64,000 nucleotides of DNA, taken from contig CALNXK010000103.1 of assembly GCA_942486035.1 (NCBI GenBank), positions 1,697,001-1,761,000 of the forward strand, written 5' to 3'. The translations under genes and the position numbers were made by a program. Positions 60,070 to 64,000 of the stretch are shown here, one piece after another. The stretch is from Porites lobata (Eukaryota; Cnidaria; Anthozoa; Scleractinia; Poritidae). How positions within the stretch are numbered: the stretch's first letter is position 1; every line of letters starts with the position of its first letter. The notes beneath the pieces are model-generated. The model did not search any database. It was given only the letters and a program-made list of their open reading frames with translations, and was not told the origin of the DNA.

Positions 60070-63000
60070 ATGCCACAGTGGGTTCAGCTTCCTCCGAACC
60101 TTGTCCCCGAGAAACACACGATGGGCAAGTCAATTTACATGACGGACTATTCTAGTAGAAGGCCTGGATTTCAGCTTCATCTACAAAAGGCTCGAGGCTT
60201 TCAAGGCAGCCGGCATCATCCCCCTGTACCGAAGGTTTGGATGCGCTTTTTCTGACTGTAAAAACCGCAAAACCGACGAAAGCAAAAGATCGACTTCTAC
60301 AAGTTCATGGAACTTCACATTTTGTCGTCTACTCTTGCGCTGGCATCTTTGAATATTGTTACTAATAATCCATGAAAAATGTCATTTATTAGGTTCCCGA
60401 CCTCCGCTGCAAATATATTGATATAATCGAGTCTATCCTTTTTGATGTTTCAGAAACTGGACAGAAAGACTATGCGGGCTCTTCAAACAGGAAATTACCT
60501 CGATTTTAAAGAAGACTTTGAGAGAGCATTGTCAACCGTTAACACGGATAAGAGACGCGATATAACAACACCTGATAGCTTGCGACCTAAAGGTAAATTT
60601 GTTATCGTAATTGTCGAAAGTTAAGCATAAGTGTTTATATACCTGGTGTAAACTATTCCACATTGCATGAGGCGAAAAGGCTTTAGCCTTTTCTCGAAAC
60701 TGGTTTGGCATTTAATATTCTCGCATTACGCAAATTCTTTATTTTGCGTTATTGTTTCAGTAAGCCGTTGAAAGACGGGGTTTAATATAAATTGTAAATT
60801 GCTATTGTTAACATTATGAAACTAAAAAATTTAAAAAGATTACTTAAGCCAGACTCATTTTACTTACTAGCCGAAGCTTGAATTTCGGCAATTCGAACAA
60901 AAATTCTCGTAAAATCGAGTTTTCTTTGGGCTTCTGCTTAAAAGAAAAATAGAAATTAATTCTTTTAGCCACCTGAAAGGTAAGTCTAACAGAGCTGACA
61001 CTGACTAAATGTAAAGTGTTAATTTATAGTTTAATCCTCTGAAGCTCGCCTCACTAAATAATGAATTCAGCAGTCACTGTTTGTTGTTTACTAACAGATT
61101 AGAAAAATAAAATAAACTTTTTCATCAAAAGTTTTGGAGTGGATAACAGCAATACTTTGACCTTTGGTGCGCCAATTTTTTTTCTGCGCGATTCTGGAAT
61201 TTTCAGCGAGTATAGTTAGTATTTAAAACCTTTTGTAAAGATGACACCAACAAGTTTTTTTGTAAACAAATCAGGCAGGGTCTTGTAATTATTCTTCAAA
61301 AAAATATTCAACGTATTTACCTGCGAAAGACTCATTCCTCAAAAAAAAAAAGAAAAAAAGGTAAAGGAAAAAAGCAAAATGAATGAAGGAGTGTCCTAAG
61401 TTTCGATTTGAAGAACTAAGATTGGACGAAATTCTATAAGCTGAAAACTCAGTGCTAAGCAACTGGAGAACTAAGCCAATGCAGGAGCCTGGCCAATGAG
61501 CCGGTTGTGAGTGCATAGACAGCTGAATATTGGGACGTGACGCAATCAAGAGCTTTTTTTATTTATTTATTTATTTTTTGTCCTAGCCATTCACGCGGAC
61601 AAAGCTCTGCTTGAAAAATTCATTCAGCCCACAATGGAGCTTGTAGAGGAGGCCTGGTGCGGAGAGGCAACTACCACCAAACGAAACAGAGGTGGGCATA
61701 GACTTTTTTAGTTCAGGGCCCGGTTCCTGAGAGACCGATTAGCGCTAATCCAGGATTAAAATTTTTGTTCCGTTTTTGTATTTTACCTTCCTGTGTATTG
61801 TTTTGAGTAACATTTTGTGTTATCATTACTGTATCTCGGAGTCAGAAAGGCTAAACAGTAAACTCGAGTTGCATGTTCTCAGACAAAAAACCTTGCCTAA
61901 AATTTGGCTTAATCCTGGGTTAAACTTAATCATCTTTCGAGGGACTGGGCCTAGGTTATTTAATCCGTTACGATGATAAGGAAGTGGAGTAACAAAACTT
62001 TTTATATAAAAAGGGCCGGAGATGCTCGTCGTCCAGCAGCCTGCGAGCAATCTCAGCTTATCTCTCTTGGGCGCTCTGGCCGAGGGGTTTTCCCGCCCCC
62101 CGCCAGTGCGCTCCGGAGACCTCGCTCGCAGGCTAGTCGTCCCGCCATAGCAGGAGTTTAGATTGCAGCCTGAGATTACCATTGCGGTTTTTCAGGACCG
62201 GATCGGAACTCTAAAATTTTGACCCATACACCTATTGCTTGATTACAGAACGCTCAGAAGAAAAAAAAAAGAACTAGAATCCATTCAATAAATTCTCTTT
62301 CTCGTCTAACTGAATGGTATCCTTTAAGAAATTAGGGTGAAATAAAGCTTGAACAACACCGGGCCCAGGTTCATCATCAATTTTCAGAACATCTTCCCCT
62401 TCACTTAAGAGTCGCCCCCAACCCCACCCCCAACCCCGGGGACAAAATGATCAAAAACTTACAACAAAAGAATAAATAAGCTACCTAGTAGATGGACTGG
62501 ATGGATCACAGGGATCACTTAGGGTTCCTCATTGGCAAGCGAAACCCGAGTCAGACCTTTTCCTATGTGCGACGGTCGTGATATAACATATTGTGAAAAA
62601 CAACACGTTTTATGACAGATCTCCAGATTCGTAAGAACACGATGGCGTGGAAAGGTACCTTCGAAAGATGCGGAAGGAAATTAAGAGTACACTTACAACT
62701 GTCAAAAGTATGAGACAAATCAACGCCCTAATGCCATCTCGCCACTAAGCGGGTCAGAGGTCTTAACCAGCGATCAGGCTAAAGCGCGAAGGTCGGCGGA
62801 AGGGAAGGGAAGAAGGACCTTCTGATCGCAGGTTGCAGAGGCTATTCTCGAGGCATGATCGAGAACGAAATAAACCCGGCCCTGTACACGCAGGACTTAA
62901 GATTTTCTGACTCCCTGCAAAATTCCCGAGTTGAAAAATTGGGCTTGGTATTTGGATGATATTGCTATTGCGTGGTAGTGAAAAGATGCTAGCCTGCGAA

Positions 63001-63262
63001 AGCATCCGTTTCTTCCCGCTCTTCGCCGCTGTGGACGTTTCGCGAAACGTCCCCAGCGGCGAAGAGCAAGGAGAAACGGATGTTTTCGCCGGCTAAAAAG
63101 ATTCATGCTTAGTCTTCTTTGATAGCGATACTCAAGGGTCCAGTTTCCGATAACGCCGTACTTTGTGCACTGCTGAAATTGAGTCTTGTTCTTTTTGCAG
63201 ATCGACTGTTCGGTTTGGCGGGAAAGAAGATTGACCTGCATTCTCGACCAGAAAAAACTGAA
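60070..63262 (+). CDS. Unrecognised multi-exon gene, 5' four exons, runs off the window
   Basis: Four exons join in one frame: 60070-60234 (phase-0 end, CCGAAG|GTTTGG), 60454-60592 (phase 1, AAAG|GTAAAT), 61587-61691 (phase 1, AGAG|GTGGGC) and 63201-63262 (phase 0, GAA|GTGAGT). Acceptors end TTTCAG, TCCTAG and TTGCAG, with pyrimidine tracts. The first 157 residues begin MPQWVQLPPNLVPEKHTM and include YMTDYSSRRPGFQLHLQ, LQTGNYLDFKEDFERALSTV and ALLEKFIQPTMELVEEAWCG. No catalytic domain, signal peptide or membrane segment is visible. The small soluble Tyr/Arg/Pro-rich N-terminus is reminiscent of ciliary microtubule-associated proteins, but that is only an impression. Agreement of phase at every junction is the evidence for a real gene. 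The next exon should be phase 0 and lies beyond 63262, probably past 64000. Confidence 0.75.
61550..61577. repeat. ATTT microsatellite before exon 3
   Basis: A run of TTTA units that forms most of the pyrimidine-rich tract just before the acceptor at 61586. Length variation here could affect splicing of the exon at 61587; that is inference. Confidence 0.55.
61717..61958. mobile_element. MITE in intron 3 of the 60-kb gene
   Basis: GGGCCCGGTTCCTGAGAG at about 61717 is loosely mirrored by CTTTCGAGGGACTGGGCC at about 61937-61952. Inner blocks 'CTAATCCAGGATTAAAA' and 'TTAATCCTGGGTTAAA' mirror each other. It is diverged and non-coding. Confidence 0.6.
62028..62144. mobile_element. TAGCCTG-type foldback element, 9-bp target duplication
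   Basis: Element 62037-62135: CAGCCTGCGAGC at the left and GCTCGCAGGCTA at the right, with a GC-rich centre. Flanks GTCGTCCAG and GTCGTCCCG match at 8 of 9 positions. In intron 3 of the 60-kb gene. Confidence 0.75.
62981..63104. mobile_element. TAGCCTG-type foldback element, 9-bp target duplication
   Basis: Element 62990-63095: TAGCCTGCGAAAGCATCCGT to a mirrored end GGCTA. Long arms include GCTCTTCGCCGCTG and its complement, with an ACGTTTCGCGAAACGT palindrome at the apex. Flanks AAAAGATGC and AAAAGATTC match at 8 of 9 positions. In intron 3 of the 60-kb gene, about 100 bases before exon 4. Confidence 0.8.
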
Positions 63263-64000
63263 GTGAGTACAAATAGAATGGGAATTGGTCTGTACGTCCT
63301 TGTCTCTTGTTTGGTGAACTGACAAATAAAACTGAATTGCGCGACCTTGTTTTATGATCTCGTGATTCCCTGTGGCATCCCTAGAGAGGTTAAGGATCAC
63401 GTTTATGTCAAACGGCAAACGCGAATTGTACCACGTGACCAAGTTTCCCCTTTACTTGTCGTTTACTGTTCATTATTTCTACACAGAAATTAGTAGTTTC
63501 ACTCAAGATTTTATCCATAAGAATTGTTTGGAGCTGTTTTTATCTGCTCGTTTTATATTTTGAGAAATTCTCAACATGAATCCGACGTTTGCCGTATACG
63601 TGAAGCTTAATCCCTCTACTGTGAACAGCTGTGTAAGGCAAGGAATAAAACTGAAAAATTCTCATTTCATGGGGGCGTAGTGTTCAAAGAATTCACATCA
63701 GCCAATGAAATGACTATCAAAACAACAAACATGTATGCCGTCAACGGTTTAAACCGAGTAATGTGAAAACTACCTTGAACGAAGAGGACGGAATTGAGGT
63801 CTATTGCTTTTTTGTTTTAATTTTTCCCCTCAATCTTCGTTCTTTGTTGCTCATAATTCAATGACTAAAAAACGCGTGGATCGAGTTGTCAGCGGGTACG
63901 TTCTAACCTCAGTATGACAACCAAACCCAAGCCTATTAACAGATTTTTGTTTTAAGAGGCCATATTTTTAGATAAGAGTGCAAACTTTGCTTGAATAAGA
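63263..64000. other. Start of an intron; no further exon seen
   Basis: Follows the GAA|GTGAGT donor at 63262. AT-rich, with small open frames but no convincing acceptor-plus-exon in phase 0. Confidence 0.4.

Overview
This is nuclear DNA from a metazoan, most likely a cnidarian and probably a reef-building (scleractinian) coral. Several genes have GT-AG introns with matching phases. There is an intronless FoxQ2-type forkhead gene, an ankyrin/SOCS-box gene, and two NB-ARC-TPR (NLR-like) genes, one carrying a CARD. The noncoding DNA is AT-rich and crowded with short inverted-repeat elements. The phylum is an inference from this gene and repeat mix; no sequence search was possible.

Layout. 1-5.1 kb: repeat-rich DNA with local duplications, foldback elements and one doubtful first exon (2697-2807). 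About 5.15-13.35 kb: a decayed higher-order tandem array of roughly 0.7-kb monomers in 1.4-kb dimers. 14.56-16.65 kb: a terminal-inverted-repeat (TIR) element with at least two other elements inside it, one flanked by TTAA and one by TTA. 20.6-21.7 kb: a cluster of foldback elements. 21.7-26.2 kb (+): an NB-ARC-TPR gene in three recognisable exons; its first intron is largely MITE (miniature inverted-repeat element) sequence. 26.2-45 kb: mostly noncoding, with the single-exon FoxQ2 gene at 32-33 kb (-) and a 62-73-bp minisatellite at 40.6-41.2 kb. 45.1-45.7 kb (-): a possible small basic protein gene. 46-48.6 kb (-): a two-exon ankyrin/SOCS-box (ASB) gene. 52-58.2 kb (-): a complete four-exon CARD-NB-ARC-TPR gene of 795 codons. 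60-63.3 kb (+): the first four exons of an unrecognised gene that runs past the window end.

How the genes relate. The two NB-ARC-TPR genes are diverged paralogs in opposite orientation about 26 kb apart. They share a phase-1 intron just before the NB-ARC domain and another phase-1 intron after the Cys-Asp-Leu-Gly motif. They differ by one extra phase-0 intron in the plus-strand copy. By family they should be innate-immune or apoptosis-type signalling switches: the TPRs as sensor or scaffold, NB-ARC as nucleotide switch, CARD as effector adaptor. The ASB gene should encode a Cullin-5 ubiquitin-ligase substrate receptor and FoxQ2 a developmental transcription factor. I see no direct functional link among these last two and the NLR-like pair.

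The strongest unusual signals are the CARD-NB-ARC-TPR architecture; a foldback family with TAGCCTG ends and 9-bp target duplications but unrelated hairpin arms; the higher-order array, in which two copies share one deletion junction; and the MITE-filled intron present in only one paralog.
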